Shown here: in pieces, positions 1 to 10,684 of the stretch
Layout of the letters: each line of letters begins with the position of its first letter
Numbering within the stretch: position 1 is the first letter of the stretch
Notes under the pieces: model-generated
Seen by the model: the letters and a program-made list of their open reading frames with translations, nothing else
The model's database searches: none
What the model was told of the DNA's origin: nothing
Made by a program: the position numbers and the translations under genes
DNA from: Mesostigma viride
Lineage: Eukaryota; Streptophyta; Mesostigmatophyceae; Mesostigmatales; Mesostigmataceae
Length of the DNA: 32,500 nucleotides
Direction of reading: 5' to 3'
Assembly: GCA_009746045.1 (NCBI GenBank)
Contig: RPFO01000667.1
Span: 3,136,773 to 3,169,272 of the forward strand

Positions 1-361
1 CCGTGCTGCATGCTGTAAACGTATTGTGTACCATGCTGCATGCTGTAAACGTAATGTGTACCATGCTGCATGCTGTAAACGTATTGTGTACAATACTGCA
101 TGCTGTAAACGTTTTGTGTACAATGCTGCATGCTGTAAACGCTTTGTGTACCATGCTGCATGCTGTAAACGTATTGTGTACAATACTGCATGCTGTAAAC
201 GTTTTGTGTACCATGCTGCATGCTGTAAACGTATTGTGTACATTGCTGCATGCTGTAAATGTTTTGTGTACAAGGCTGCATGCTGTAAACGTTTTGTGTA
301 CAATGCCACATGCTGTAAACGTATTGTGTACAATGCTGCATGCTGTTCACGTATTGTGTAC
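1..361. repeat. 30-bp minisatellite, about 12 copies
   Basis: A unit of the form CATGCTGCATGCTGTAAACG followed by TATTGTGTAC repeats with a 30-bp period and a few substitutions from the window edge to about 361. Because 30 is divisible by 3, two frames stay open by chance and give repetitive peptides, which I do not regard as genes. The array probably continues left of the window. There are no unique spacers, so it is not a CRISPR array. Confidence 0.95.
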
Positions 362-761
362 AACATGACTCTACTACCACACGACATACTACAATTATGT
401 GACTAGGTCTTCTCAAAGAACGTGACTAGTAGTGAAAGGAAGTCAAGCAAGCAACACCAGGTCATGCGACAAAGCGGCACGTCACTTTGTACTGCTGAGT
501 TATTCCTGCCATTAATAGTTGCTGTTGCGCTCACATACCCCACGCTGGCAAACGCATGCCCGCACAGATGTACTCAATAGGTGCATCACCCGGCTCTGAA
601 GGCAAAGCATGGGTGTGATCAGTGGACTCAGCTGGACCCTTCTACGGACATGAGCTGGCACAGATCTCCTGCGGACTGACGTCATGTTGGCCTGACTCCG
701 CACATGCTCCCTTAAACCGCGCCACATTTTTGCCCCGTTGTGTGTGCGGGGGTTGTTCCAG
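362..761. other. Flank upstream of first recognised host exon
   Basis: Unique sequence with no convincing gene. It ends in a pyrimidine-containing stretch and a CAG at 759-761 that can act as a splice acceptor for the exon starting at 762. The open frame continues upstream to a GTG at 622, but there is no ATG at that point, so the true 5' end of the host gene is unknown and may lie further left. Confidence 0.5.
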
Positions 762-2434
762 GGCGCTTGGCAAACCGGTCGAGGCAGCGGGGGAGGGCCC
801 ACCCGCAGACAAGGCCGGCCAGGGCAGGGGGCGCCCAAATGGCGAGGCCGGTGGACAGGCGGATGACAAGGCCGCAGAAGGGCAGCCGCCAGCACAACCG
901 CCCACCTCCCCGGTGCCAATGCCCCGCTCGGTGCCGTCCAAGTCCCGTGCGCTGAAACAGCTGGGGGTGGCGAGCCCCGTGGGTTTGCGTAGCAGCCCCC
1001 GCAACCTGGTGGGTGGCAAGGCGCTGCGCAAGAAGGACGCGGGAGGGGCGGGTGGCAGCCCCTCGGCGATCCCTCCTAGTGCGGCAGGCAAGGCAGCAGG
1101 GGGTGCGGGCAAGAAGGCAGCCAGCCCTCTGAAGAGGTCGGCGGAGGGTACGCGCAAACCGGGGCCTGCCAAGAAAGCGCGTGTGGAGGCTGAGGGGAAG
1201 CAGGAGGTGGCAGAGGAAGAGGGGGAGGAAGACGGCCATGAAAAGGGGGAGGCAGGGGGGAAGGCACCCAAGTCGCTGCGTGGTGGCGCCCGCCACAAGG
1301 GTGCGGTGGATGAGGCTCTCCCAGCCAAGGATGTCCGCAAGAATAAGGCTGCAGATGCCGGCCCAGCAACGGAGGGCCCTGTCAAGGGGGCGGCTCGACC
1401 AGGGGGTGGCAGGGGGGCCACCCCTAGACTGGAGGATGGGGCAGGGGCCAAGGGGCCTGCGCGTGCCAAGCGGCCGCTGGGCAGCCCTGATATCTTTGAT
1501 CTGCGACCGGAAGAGGAGGATGCGGGTGGCGTTTTCGGTCTGCCGCCGGCCAAGAAGAGACCCGCAGCGAAAGCAGCGCAGGAGGGGGCGGTGACACCCC
1601 CAGCGGTGGGTGTGGTTGTGCCCGTAGTGGGTAGGGGCACCAAGGGCAAGACGGGGCCGGAGAAGGAGAAAAAGAAGCAGGCGCAGGAGGAGGGAGAGGA
1701 GACAGAGGTGGAGGAAGAGGAGACGGAGGATGAGGGGGAGAAGAAGAAGGGGGGGAAACTGGGCGCCGCAAGGAAGGGCAAGGAGAGGCAGGAGAAGGCA
1801 AGAGGCAAGGAAAATCGCAAGCAGAAGGGCAAGGAGAAGGGCAAGGATAAGGAGAATGTCCGTCCAGGTGAGGAGGGTGGAGCGGCTGAGGGCAGGAAGA
1901 ACCAGAAGGAAACAAAGATCCAAAAGGACATAACGAAGGACGCTAAGAAGGCTGGTGCCAAGCATGTGGAGGAGCCAGCGGTGGCGGTAGCAGGGGGCTC
2001 CCCCCCCCGGGGCCTGCGCCCACGCCTCAAGCCCGTCAACTACCAGGAGTCCCCCTCCAGGGTCAAGGGCAGCAGCCAGCTGCAAGCAGACACCGACAGC
2101 ACGTTCGACTTCGGCCACCAGCTGACACCCCCTATCGCCGCTGACAAGGCCAAGGGGGCGGGGCCGGGGCCGGGGGCGGAGGCAGGGGTGGCGGGGAAGG
2201 GCAAGGGTCAGGGCAAGGGCCAGGACAAGCAGCCGAGAGGGGAGGAGGGCCCGGCGGCGACGACCATCTCCCAGGAGCTGTTTGGCATGCGGGAGGACGT
2301 GACGCCTCCCTCCTCCGTCTACCGGCGCAAGTCGGGCCGACCATCGGGCATCAAGCCGGAGGATGCCATGATGGCGGATGGTAGGGGAGAGGAGGAGGAG
2401 CGGCAACAGAATGTGGCCAAGGAGCTGGACTTTG
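762..2434 (+). CDS. Host gene exon A (Lys/Ala/Gly/Glu-rich disordered region)
   Basis: Open exon of 1673 nt from a CAG acceptor (759-761) to a GT donor at 2435 in the context TTTG|GTGCGTGCG. It encodes low-complexity, highly charged sequence: Lys/Glu blocks around 1640-1960, basic clusters, and T-P-P motifs in the contexts AVTPPAV, QLTPPIA and DVTPPSS, which suit proline-directed kinase sites. It ends in phase 1 with a single G that joins AA of the next exon to make Glu. The upstream boundary is the least certain. The first in-frame ATG within the exon is near 918, so this may be an internal exon or the start may lie upstream. Confidence 0.7.
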
Positions 2435-3159
2435 GTGCGTGCGTGTTCGTGCGTGTGTGCGTGCGTGTGTGCAGGTGATGCGGTGGTTGTGGGTTGGTTC
2501 GTGGGAGGCCATACAAAGCTTCCCACTGTGGGGTACTTTTCCACCGTGAGGCACCCTTGTTTCGATTTCTGTTTCTGTGTGGGCAATGGGCCGGGTTAAC
2601 ACCCACGTCTATCTTGCTTGCTGTGAGAGCTTACGTTTTCATGATTGTGGTAGCTCGTCATCCACATGAACAGCCTGTGCGTGTTGTAATCTAGTTGTCA
2701 GCCCTAAGCTGGTCGTGTGCCCTTGGGTAGCCTCCCTGGTCTTCTCCATATGTTTTTCTTTCTGTCCTTTCTCAGGGATCATCTATTTCATTTTGTCTGG
2801 ATGTGTACGGTTTATATACCTCGTGTAACATTGCACTGCGAAGCTATTCATTCTATTGGGAAAGCTTGTGGCATACTTTTAGCTGAAACGCACACATTAA
2901 TAGATATCAGTTCATTAAGAAATTTGCTTTATGGTGACGGCTAGCCAAGACTAACAGCACCTCCGCTTTGGTCCCCGCAAAACTTTCTTCTTGCGCACGA
3001 TTTATGCTGCTGTTCCACCCCAGCGTCCCACACTCAGCTCTTCATGTATCTTGCTGTTGTGTGTACCATTGTCGTGGTCGTGCGTGCATGTCTTTTGTTG
3101 TCATTGTGGCCGTTGTTGCGGTTGCGTGTGGCTTCCTCACCCCCCCCACCCCCCTGCAG
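2435..3159 (+). other. Host intron (725 nt)
   Basis: It begins GTGCGTGCG and runs into a GTGCGTGT-rich stretch. It ends with a long C-rich tract followed by CTGCAG at 3154-3159. No coding signal or RNA gene was recognised inside. Short open frames here are not supported. Confidence 0.7.
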
Positions 3160-4446
3160 AAGCCAATCTTGCCCCACCAGGGTCAAAGAGGAAGGCGACA
3201 GGTGACATGGCCAGGGACAAGCAGGCGGACGCCGACAGACTGACCAAGGCAGCCCGTGCGGAGGGTGCAGGGAAGGAGACGGGCAAGGTGCTGACAGGGG
3301 GGCAGGTGACCCCTCCTTTGGCACGCACCGTGCCAGCAGGAAAAGGCAGAGATCGAGCCAACCCCCTGCCAGCTGGCGCTGCTGACAAGGGCGCAGGGAC
3401 TGGCAAGGTGGGGGTCAAGGGACGGGCGGGTGCCGGCGGCAAGCAGGAATGGTCGGCCGATTTCGAGCAGCTCGAGGAGGAGGAGGAGGAAGGGGAGGCG
3501 GCGCCGCGGGGGCCAGCAGCAGGCCGTGCCTCGGGCGCCCAGATGACGCCTCCTGGCACGAGCTACATCCAGCAGCTGAGGCAGCGGCGTGAGGCGGAGG
3601 ACAAGGCGCTGGAGGACAAGGCCAAAGGAGCACCGCGTGCGGGTGCGGGTCCTTCCAAGAAACCACCTGCTGCGGAAGACCGCCCGGTGAGGACACCTCC
3701 GATGGGGCTCGGGGCTGCCAGGGAGGTTGGGCGAGAGCCTGGGGAGGATCAGCATCAAGGAAAGCAGGCGGTGGCAGCAGACAATGGTCGCATGGAGGAC
3801 GGCGATCTGGATGCAGGACTTGGCTTCATGAGCGGCGAAGAGGAGGGGGAGATGGCAGCTGGGGCGGCAAGCAAGGGGGCTGGCAAGGCCACGGCTGGAA
3901 AGGTGATCAAGCCACTGGTGCAGGAACCAAAGGGAAAGGAGGCGGCGAGCAAGGCCAAGGGCAGGATGACCCCTACCCTTGGCAATGGTTTCTTCAGCAG
4001 TGACGATGAGGATGAAATTGAGGAGGAAGAGGAAGAGGAAGAGGACTGGGAGAAGAAGAAAGCACCAGCAGCTGCTGCGGTGGCCAAGAGGGCTGTGGGC
4101 GGCACAGTCCAAGCCAAGAAGGGGGCAGCGGCCAAGAAGCCCGGTACCACCCACCTGGGTGCCGAAGGTGCCAAGGGACGTGGGGCAGGGACAGCGAAGG
4201 AAATTGCAAAGGCGGAGGCAGCAAACAAGAACCGTGCTCGTGATGAAGTGGAGGAGAAAGAAGAGGAAGAAGAGGAAGAAGAGGAAGAAGAGGAAGAAGA
4301 GGAAGAAGAGGAAGAAGAGGAAGAAGAGGAAGAAGAGGAAGAAGAGGAAGAAGAGGAAGAAGAGGAAGAAGAAAAGTGGCCAGGGCGCGGGAGGGCGAGG
4401 GCCGCGCGGCGTGGGGCTGGTGCTGCCGCAGCGGGAGGTGTCCCTG
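3160..4446 (+). CDS. Host gene exon B (charged region with poly-Glu tract)
   Basis: 1287-nt exon from CTGCAG (acceptor) to CCTG|GTAGGC (donor at 4447). It encodes further Lys/Ala/Gly/Glu-rich sequence, including T-P-P motifs (QVTPP, QMTPPG, RTPPMG), a helical patch near 3560-3640 rich in Gln/Arg/Glu, acidic blocks around 3470-3500 and 4005-4050, and a near-pure Glu tract of about 40 residues at 4250-4373 encoded by GAAGAG repeats. It ends in phase 1. The open frame would continue into the GTGGGT satellite as Cys-Gly repeats, but the donor at 4447 restores the phase of the next exon. Confidence 0.75.
4250..4373 (+). repeat. GAAGAG-type trinucleotide tract encoding poly-Glu
   Basis: Imperfect GAAGAAGAG repeat of about 120 bp inside exon B. 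It gives an almost uninterrupted run of glutamates in the host protein. On the other strand it reads as poly-Ser or Leu-Pro, which are shadows. Confidence 0.95.
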
Positions 4447-5490
4447 GTAGGCTGATCCTGTCACCTGTATGTGGGTGTGGGTGTGGGTGTGGGTGTGGGT
4501 GTGGGTGTGGGTGTGGGTGTGGGTGTGGGTGTGGGTGTGGGTGTGGGTGTGGGTGTGGGTGTGGGTGTGGGTGTGGGCGTGGGCGTGGGTGTGGGCGTGG
4601 GCGTGGGCGTGGGCGTGGGCGTGGGCGTGGGCGTGGGCGTGGGCGTGGGCGTGGGCGTGGGTGTGGGTCTGGGTGTGGGTGTGGGTGTGGGTGTGGGTGT
4701 GGGTGTGGGTGTGGGTGTGGGTGTGGGTGTGGGTGTGGGTGTGGGTGTGGGTGTGGGTGTGGGTGTGGGTGTGGGTGTGGGTGTGGGTGTGGGTGTGGGT
4801 GTGGGTGTGGGTGTGGGTGTGGGTGTGGGTGTGGGTGTGGGTGTGGGTGTGGGTGTGGGTGTGGGTGCGTGCGGGCGTGCGGGCGGGCCTGCAGGCCTGC
4901 GGGCCTGCGGGCGGGCGGGCCTGCGGGCGGGCGGGCCTGCCTTTGTGGCTTGGAACGGCTGGGGTTATGGGAGTTTGCTGGTGCCTGGATGTCCTGTTCC
5001 CCGTCCAAAGCGGCATATGGTAGGGTGCCGATGTACAGTGTTAGGCAGTGTTACTCTTGGCCATAATTTGAATGGTGCTGGTTAGTAGTTTTTTGTGGCT
5101 AATGAAGGAACTAGTAGCAAATAATGTAGAATTTCGGGCTGCTGCTGTGGGATCTGCTGGTGGGTGCTTGCGGCATGCCTTGGCTGCACTTGGTGCCATC
5201 CCCTTGTGGATCCTGCTGCATGCCGCCATAGTGCGTTGGATGGCAGAGCCCGTGGAACAGCTGGCATTTGGGAGAGTCACCCACGCCAGCGGTCAGCGTT
5301 CTTCGTAGTCCACATAATTTGTGCGCTCCCAGATCAACAGCTAGTAGTCTAGTCTTGCACCCTGGTCTACACCGTCAGCTCACATCACCATGGCGTTGCT
5401 GGCATTGTCTTTGCTTTATCGCCTGGCTTTATTTCCTGCCCTTTCTTGGTATGGCCAACGCCTTGCAAACGTCTCCACTTGTCGGGGCAG
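4447..5490 (+). other. Host intron carrying the GTGGGT satellite (1044 nt)
   Basis: The donor GTAGGC is followed after about 25 nt by the hexamer satellite listed separately, then by G/C-rich sequence, and the intron ends in GTCGGGGCAG. Nothing else is recognised within it. Confidence 0.65.
4471..4866 (+). repeat. GTGGGT hexamer satellite, about 66 copies
   Basis: Nearly perfect TGTGGG repeat of about 395 bp with a central variant block of GTGGGC units (4577-4660). The plus strand, which is the sense strand of the host transcript, is extremely G-rich with runs of three Gs every six bases, so it could form G-quadruplex structures. It is flanked on the right by a GCGGGC/CCTGCGGG-rich stretch to about 4940. 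Confidence 0.97.
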
Positions 5491-5606
5491 CACCCAAGGC
5501 AGCAGCAGCAGCGGTGGCCACCCCTCAGCGTGACAAGGGCAAGAAGAAGGCGGTGGCGCCTGAGGCAGCGCTCCCAGCCCGGTCGCTGTCGCCGTCACCG
5601 TCACAT
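5491..5606 (+). CDS. Host gene exon C
   Basis: 116-nt exon between GGGGCAG (acceptor) and CACAT|GTATGG (donor at 5607). It enters in phase 1, making Ala with the preceding G, and leaves in phase 0. It encodes an Ala-rich stretch, a KGKKKA basic patch and an S-P-S-P-S motif. It is short but fits the flanking exons in phase. Confidence 0.65.
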
Positions 5607-6064
5607 GTATGGGAACCGTTGGCTGATGGTGATAGGTGATGGACCCCGATAGGTAATGGACCGTGCGCGTGTTGACGGTGGAGCGTGTGCACGTGCTTGA
5701 TTAGGAATATGTGGACCATGTGTGGTGGTGGTCAGGTGTGGTTGCGGGTGATGCAGACAGTCCTGCGTGTTTGGTCCCAATGGGAGCGCAGAAGCTGTTG
5801 AGAAACGGTGAAATGAGCAGGCTCGGGCAAGAAAGAGCCCTCCTTGCCTGCCATATTTGGGTGACTACTAAGAATGCTCTGCACGGATGTTGTGGTTTGT
5901 CGGGACGAGAACCTGTTTTCTCAGAGTCTGTCATGCTAGTACAGACATTCCTCTGCCTGCCATGCCTTACTACGAGGATTGCCCAAGTTGTTTGGACGGC
6001 CGCGTATGCCACCTCGCTCATCCGGCATCATGATACTGCGTTCCCACCTTCCATGCGCTCCCAG
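5607..6064 (+). other. Host intron (458 nt)
   Basis: GTATGG donor and CTCCCAG acceptor. No other feature seen. Confidence 0.6.
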
Positions 6065-6158
6065 GCGGAGGACGTGGATGACTTTGAGGCCGAAATGGAC
6101 GCGCTACTGGCATCTGGGTACCGCAGCGGCAGCGAGGGGCCCTCCACGGTGCAGCCCC
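6065..6158 (+). CDS. Host gene exon D (acidic segment)
   Basis: 94-nt exon from CTCCCAG to CAGCCCC|GTACGT (donor at 6159). It enters in phase 0 and leaves in phase 1. It encodes an acidic segment with the core AEDVDDFEAEMDALLASGY, a likely short helix, followed by a Ser/Gly linker. Confidence 0.7.
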
Positions 6159-6904
6159 GTACGTGTGCGCTGATGTTCCCTCAATCTGCAGTAGACCCTT
6201 TCTCAGTAGGGCTTCTCAGTACGTATTGGCTGACATGCCTCCGACATCTGCGATGGTCCTCCTTTATCAGGGCTTCTTCTGAGCTTATGAATTATTGATA
6301 GGGACCTAATGCACAGCTCTAGGAGGGAAATAGTGAACGGTGGCTGTCATGATGCTGTGCATCTGAGACAAAGCCTCTTGGTTTCTGCTCAAAGGTTGTC
6401 TTCAAGTGGGCATGCTCATCGAATCTTCACCATGCCCTCGTTAGGTACCTCTCATTCATAGCTGGCCAGCGGTTTCCAAGGCAATTGAACTGGCTGGATC
6501 TTGTCAAAGTTCTTTTGCTATATTGAGGGTAGTGCAGGCGAGACCCCGCTGTATAATGCTGGGGTACTGTTGTACACCACCTTAAGGGGGGGGGGGGCCT
6601 CGCCAGGCTGTAGGCCTCCCTCCCCTGTCAGGGACCACCACTTGTCGTCGGCAGTTACCGTACAACAAACCAAGCTGTGGCTTTGCTCTTTGGTCAAGAC
6701 TTGATTTGATGAGCATGGGAGGGAGTCAGCACGGGGAGGTCACATGTTGAGCCGCATAAGCAATCTTATACGCCGATACTGTGTCTTTAGTAGCAATTCT
6801 TGTGTGTTTCTCAGCACTTATCCTCAATAAGGTGATACCTGAAGTCAAACTTCATGCCTCTAGCACTTACTCGTTGTCCATCGATGGCATGCGCTCAAAA
6901 CAAG

Positions 6905-7200
6905 TACTACTGCACTCAACACAGTACTACTGCACTCAACACTAGTGGTACTGCACTCAACACAAGCACTACTGCACTCAACACAAGCACTACTGCACTC
7001 AATACAGTACTACTGCACTCAACGCAAACACTACTGCACTCAACACTAGTGGTACTACACTCAACACAAGCACTACTGCAGTCAACACAAGCACTACTGC
7101 ACTCAACACAAGCACTACTGCACTCAACACAAGCACTACTGCACTCAACACAAGTGGTGCTGCACTCAACACAAGCACGACTGCACTCAACACTATTAGT
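6905..7200. repeat. About 21-bp minisatellite (ACTGCACTCAACACAAGCACT type)
   Basis: Tandem copies of a unit built on TACTGCACTCAACACAAGCAC, with variants ending in AGTAC or TAGTGGT. The array spans roughly 300 bp within a host intron. Open frames across it are a by-product of the 21-bp period. Confidence 0.93.
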
Positions 7201-7313
7201 AGCGGTATTTATGTAGCGTTGTGCGCATGTCAGCCGTGCACTCAACACAAGCACGACTGGACTCAACACTATTAGTGGCGGTATTTACTTAGCGTTGTGC
7301 GCATGTCAGCCGT
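7162..7313. repeat. 76-bp tandem duplication at the end of the minisatellite
   Basis: Two adjacent copies, 7162-7237 and 7238-7313, begin with GCACTCAACACAAGCACGAC and end in GTTGTGCGCATGTCAGCCGT. They differ at only a few positions, so the duplication is recent. Confidence 0.9.
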
Positions 7314-7725
7314 GAAATGTTCCGGCGGTTGCAACGGATACGACGCAACTTGTTCTTCATGTCTATACCTCTGCCGGCAGTCATGGAGGTCATCAGCTCC
7401 CACATCCGCTCAAGGCAAAGGTGCTTTTCTGCTGGGGGAGTGCTGGCTCCAGGGCGTGCCTCAGGCCTGGGCTGGTGTCCCACGACTTCTCGCACACTCG
7501 GATGCAGCCGTCAGCATACATGCAGTATCATCCCACCACAGCTACTGAGGACTGTGAGCCTTGTGAGACCAGGAAACGGCTGGGCCTTGTTGACTTTCCG
7601 CTCTCGATGCTGCAACGGTTTCCTTGTGGGACTCGTGTTAATTGAATGGCCACATATGGTGGGTGCCCTCCCCTTTCTTTCATCCCCCTTCAATCATCCT
7701 CCTTTGTCAATCCGCACAATCAAAG

Positions 7726-7899
7726 GCCGGCTTTTCGAGCGCTCAGGCCTTGGCATCTCGCCGGTGCTGCGCCAGCGCATTCGTTCCAGGGTTCCTGGCA
7801 AGGCGGGGGCAGCGACGGAGGCGCTGCCCGCCAAGGCGAAGACCAAGGCCAAGGGGCGCCCTGTGACGTTCGACGTGGCCGAGGAGCTGGGCGCTGGAG
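7726..7899 (+). CDS. Host gene exon E
   Basis: 174-nt exon between ATCAAAG (acceptor) and GGAG|GTAGGC (donor at 7900). It enters in phase 1, so the split codon reads Arg, and leaves in phase 1. It encodes an Arg-rich motif RRLFERSGLGISPVLRQRI, a K/A linker and a short ordered-looking end with FDVAEELG. This is the least repetitive part of the protein before the coiled coil and would be the best search query for homologues. Confidence 0.75.
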
Positions 7900-8735
7900 G
7901 TAGGCGCAGTTCATTGAGTAATAGACAGTTAAGTACCGTGCATTGTGGAGTATACATGCATTTTTTTTGTGGAGTATATGCTGTTGTTTCAACAGCTTAT
8001 CCTTAGACAAATATTTATCCTGTATATCGTGTCATGCATGCCGCCCAGTTTAATCTCTCTCAAAAGGCATATACTGAACGAGCGACGTAGAATTTTTTTA
8101 TATACAGCAACCGCCTCTGGCAGTTACAAAGACATCGATGGGTCAGCTGCAGAGTTACCCAACTCTCGCAGCTTCCCGCAGGTGCGGGGCGTGCAATGCT
8201 GACAGCTGCAACTTGGCTGGGCACGTGCTGGCATCCCTGGGTTATTAGTAGCCTGGTGCAATGCCCGTCGTCGATGCAGTTGCTGTCGAAAATGGGTGAC
8301 TTGGGCATGCAAAGGCTGGGAAATTTTGGGGTAGGACCGCGCATATACCATCGATCAGTTCGTAAGTTTTGGGCTGGCCTTGCTGTGATTTCTGCGGTTT
8401 CGCTTTTTCTGTGCATGTCACAGCGACAACGTTACTGGAACAAGGGTCGTGGTCGTTTCCTTGGCTTGCCTGGCAGCATCTCAGGAGATTTAGTCCCTTT
8501 TCCTGTTTGGGGGAAATTGGCCCAGGGCCATCTCCGGTCCTGAAGTTCTGCTACATCATGCCGTGCCGTCAGAGAGAAAAGACATCCATTAATAAAGGTG
8601 TCATGCAAGTACTGTATTGAGCCATGTGGCATGTGAAACTACCGCATTCCTGAACACAGCGATCTTTTTGTCATTGCTGTCAGCTTCGTTGCTGATGCCC
8701 TCTTCCCCCCATTTTCCCATCTTTCGTGCCATCAG
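7900..8735 (+). other. Host intron (836 nt)
   Basis: GTAGGC donor and GCCATCAG acceptor. A/T-richer in the middle. No gene recognised. Confidence 0.6.
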
Positions 8736-8778
8736 CCGCCAGCCTGGCCAACTCGGACGCCAGCTCAGACACCGCCAG
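8736..8778 (+). CDS. Host gene microexon F (43 nt)
   Basis: Between GCCATCAG and CGCCAG|GTGGGT (donor at 8779). It enters in phase 1 and leaves in phase 2. It encodes AASLANSDASSDTA, and the leftover AG joins the G of the next exon to make Arg. An alternative acceptor 7 nt downstream (CCGCCAG, ending at 8742) would put the rest out of frame. Confidence 0.6.
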
Positions 8779-9656
8779 GTGGGTAACAGGCGTCGCCATG
8801 CCGCATTCTAAACCTGGAACCTCGTAAATATTTCTTGTAACAGACAAGGCCACCACTTTGCAAAAGTTGGATTCCTAGCGCTGGCAATGAGGCAGGGTCG
8901 TGTCCCCTGGCTCATCCCCTGCAGGGGCTGGGTGGTCGCGCAGTTGTGGGGCAGCTGTGATGGTTGAAAATGCGTTCGATTACGCAGCTGTCGGAGCAGG
9001 AAGGGTTTTGATGGGGTGGGGGTACAACCTGGGGAAGGGATGCTGACGTCTGCTGATTGCTGAAGCGGCTATGTCCCCCTCGCCAACAGGCGCACGCTTT
9101 TACGTAGTAAGTCGATTAGAGCATAGCGTGATGCCCGCAGCGTCGCCCATGCCGACGCCCTTGTGGCCCTGCCCTCTCCCTCTCCCCCACCCTGGGCATC
9201 GCTCATACTCTTGCTGATGGCCACGTGCACGCACACGCACACTCCCATGCACACGAGTGTACGTCCACATACCTGCCTGCATCTGCACGCTTGCTCTGAC
9301 CCCCGCAACCACCCGCACATGCCATGCTCATGGATGCGTGCGCATATTGATGACGCACACTTAGTTGGTGCCCGCTTGTGATACCTTGATGCAAGCGCAC
9401 ATCCATGCAATGGCCCAGACGCGGTCCCACCCGTCGCCTGCAACAGAAGGAGGTTTCCTCATGCGCAGGTTTCTCCAGCATGCCTTGGCTTGCAATTGCA
9501 GGCGTGACATTGCGCATGTGTTGCAATCAATAATTCATCATAAAAGCAACATGAATGAGTGGATGAGCGCCAGTGCCGCTTAAGCTACGTACTTGATCAC
9601 ATGTTGCACCCGTGCATAGTATGGCGCCGCGTCCCCCCCTGCGCGTGTGAGCGCAG
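8779..9656 (+). other. Host intron (878 nt)
   Basis: GTGGGT donor and GTGAGCGCAG acceptor. It holds CA/CACG-rich low-complexity sequence around 9220-9300 and nothing recognised as a gene. Confidence 0.6.
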
Positions 9657-9806
9657 GGACTTCCAGCTGCTGGCGCGCATGATGGCGGAGGTGTGCGCCC
9701 GCTCCAAGCAGCGCGTGAGGGACAAGGTGCAGTCCATTGTGGACAACGCCAACGGGCTCATGGCCGAGGAGGTGGCAAAAGTGCTGCAGCACATCAAGTC
9801 CAAGTG
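9657..9806 (+). CDS. Host gene exon G (coiled coil, part 1)
   Basis: 150-nt exon from GCGCAG to CCAAGTG|GTGAGT (donor at 9807). It enters and leaves in phase 2. It encodes a continuous amphipathic helix starting RDFQLLARMMAEVCARSK and continuing through VQSIVDNANGLMAEEVAKVL. It joins exon H as Lys-Trp-Ala-Ala-Phe-Glu without breaking the helix. Confidence 0.8.
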
Positions 9807-10296
9807 GTGAGTGGAGCAGTCCACTACAGTCCTGTATAATGACGATGCAGACCTGGTCAAGCCCATCATTCTGTGGCAGTCCAAGTGGTGAGTGCGCTCG
9901 TGTACGGGGTGAGGCACATCAAAGCCAAACTGTAGGCGAATAAGACAGGGGGTGACCCCAGTTTAAGGCCAAGTGGCGGGGAGGCGCATGATGGACAGCA
10001 CGGCCATGCATGTGAGGGGGCTGCAGCGAATGCAGATCTTGCGACTTCAGTCGTATTTCTCAAATTGTTGTGTTCTTATTTCTCAAATTGTTGTGTGTTC
10101 GCTATCTGCGGCGGTACTGTGGCTAATGCATACGGTATGTGCGGCGGTGCGTGCGTTTGTGCCTGCCTTCTTTGTTTGCTGGTGCGTTGCTGCTGGCTGG
10201 CGGCGTTGCTGCTGGCTGGCGCGTTGCTGCTGGCTGGCGCGTGGCTGCTGGCTGGTGACGGCTCCACGGTGCTGTACGCGCGACCTGGTGATGCAG
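9807..10296 (+). other. Host intron (490 nt) with a repeated donor
   Basis: It contains a second copy of the donor context, CAGTCCAAGTGGTGAGTG at about 9877-9894, which resembles the real AAGTCCAAGTG|GTGAGTG. Using the apparent small exon at 9851 would create a TGA at the junction, so it is more likely a decoy or duplicated fragment. A CTGGCTGGCG repeat lies near 10190-10255. Confidence 0.55.
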
Positions 10297-10355
10297 GGCC
10301 GCGTTTGAGGCGCACATGGACAAGGGGAGCGCTGAACTGGATGCGGAGCACAAGG
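10297..10355 (+). CDS. Host gene exon H (coiled coil, part 2; last exon before the virus)
   Basis: 59-nt exon from GATGCAG to CACAAGG|GTGGGT (donor at 10356). It enters in phase 2 and leaves in phase 1. It encodes AAFEAHMDKGSAELDAEHK. The leftover G combines with CC of exon I at 30360, 20 kb downstream, to give Ala and continue the helix as Lys-Ala-Lys-Ala-Glu-Glu. Confidence 0.75.
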
Positions 10356-10437
10356 GTGGGTGATGCTGTGCTGTGGTTTCTGAATATAGGATGGAGTTGG
10401 GTGGCGTGCACTTCGGGAAAGCGGTTCCTCGTTATTA

Positions 10438-10553
10438 GGATATAGTTGGTCCGTGCGGCGGCAGGTATAGAGGGTAGACGTAGTGTTGGTAAATAGGATA
10501 TCGTTGGTCCGTGCGGCGGCAGGTATAGAGGGTAGACGTAGTGTTGGTAAATA
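10438..10553. repeat. 58-bp tandem duplication
   Basis: Two copies, 10438-10495 and 10496-10553, start GGATAT(A/C)GTTGGTCCGTG and end GTGTTGGTAAATA, differing at about one base. The pair lies some 140 bp from the left viral end, in host sequence. Confidence 0.92.
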
Positions 10554-10684
10554 GGAGTGCGAGCGGCGTGCAGTCGATACCACCAGGGCATGAATAGATA
10601 ACAGCATGGGTGCTTGCGGCATGCGGCGGCAGATCTTGTAAGGGCACGCGCGCATAGGATTGTCATGCATGGCTATACGGTAAA

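Larger units (their letters stand above)
6159..7725 (+). other. Host intron (1567 nt) with minisatellites
   Basis: The donor is GTACGT and the acceptor AATCAAAG. It contains an 11-G run near 6588 and the 21-bp minisatellite and 76-bp duplication listed separately. Short ORFs inside it do not connect to exons and are not supported. Confidence 0.6.

Noticed and set aside
1-361. Possible CRISPR array
   Set aside because: The units are contiguous with no unique spacers, and the context is eukaryotic.
3-406. Two overlapping plus-strand repetitive ORFs at the left edge
   Set aside because: They are by-products of a 30-bp minisatellite with no stop in those frames. There is no gene structure.
642-2586. 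Long minus-strand ORFs opposite exon A
   Set aside because: Low-complexity antisense frames of a GC-rich coding exon. The plus-strand exon has matching splice phases.
3755-5016. Minus-strand ORFs of Pro-His, Thr-His and poly-Ser repeats
   Set aside because: Antisense shadows of the hexamer satellite and the poly-Glu tract.
4447-5066. Continuation of the exon B frame into Cys-Gly and Arg-Gly repeats
   Set aside because: It reads through the GTGGGT satellite. A GTAGGC donor at 4447 restores phase with the next exon, so this is intron.
9851-9886. Small exon between exons G and H
   Set aside because: Splicing it to exon G creates a TGA at the junction, whereas G to H joins cleanly.
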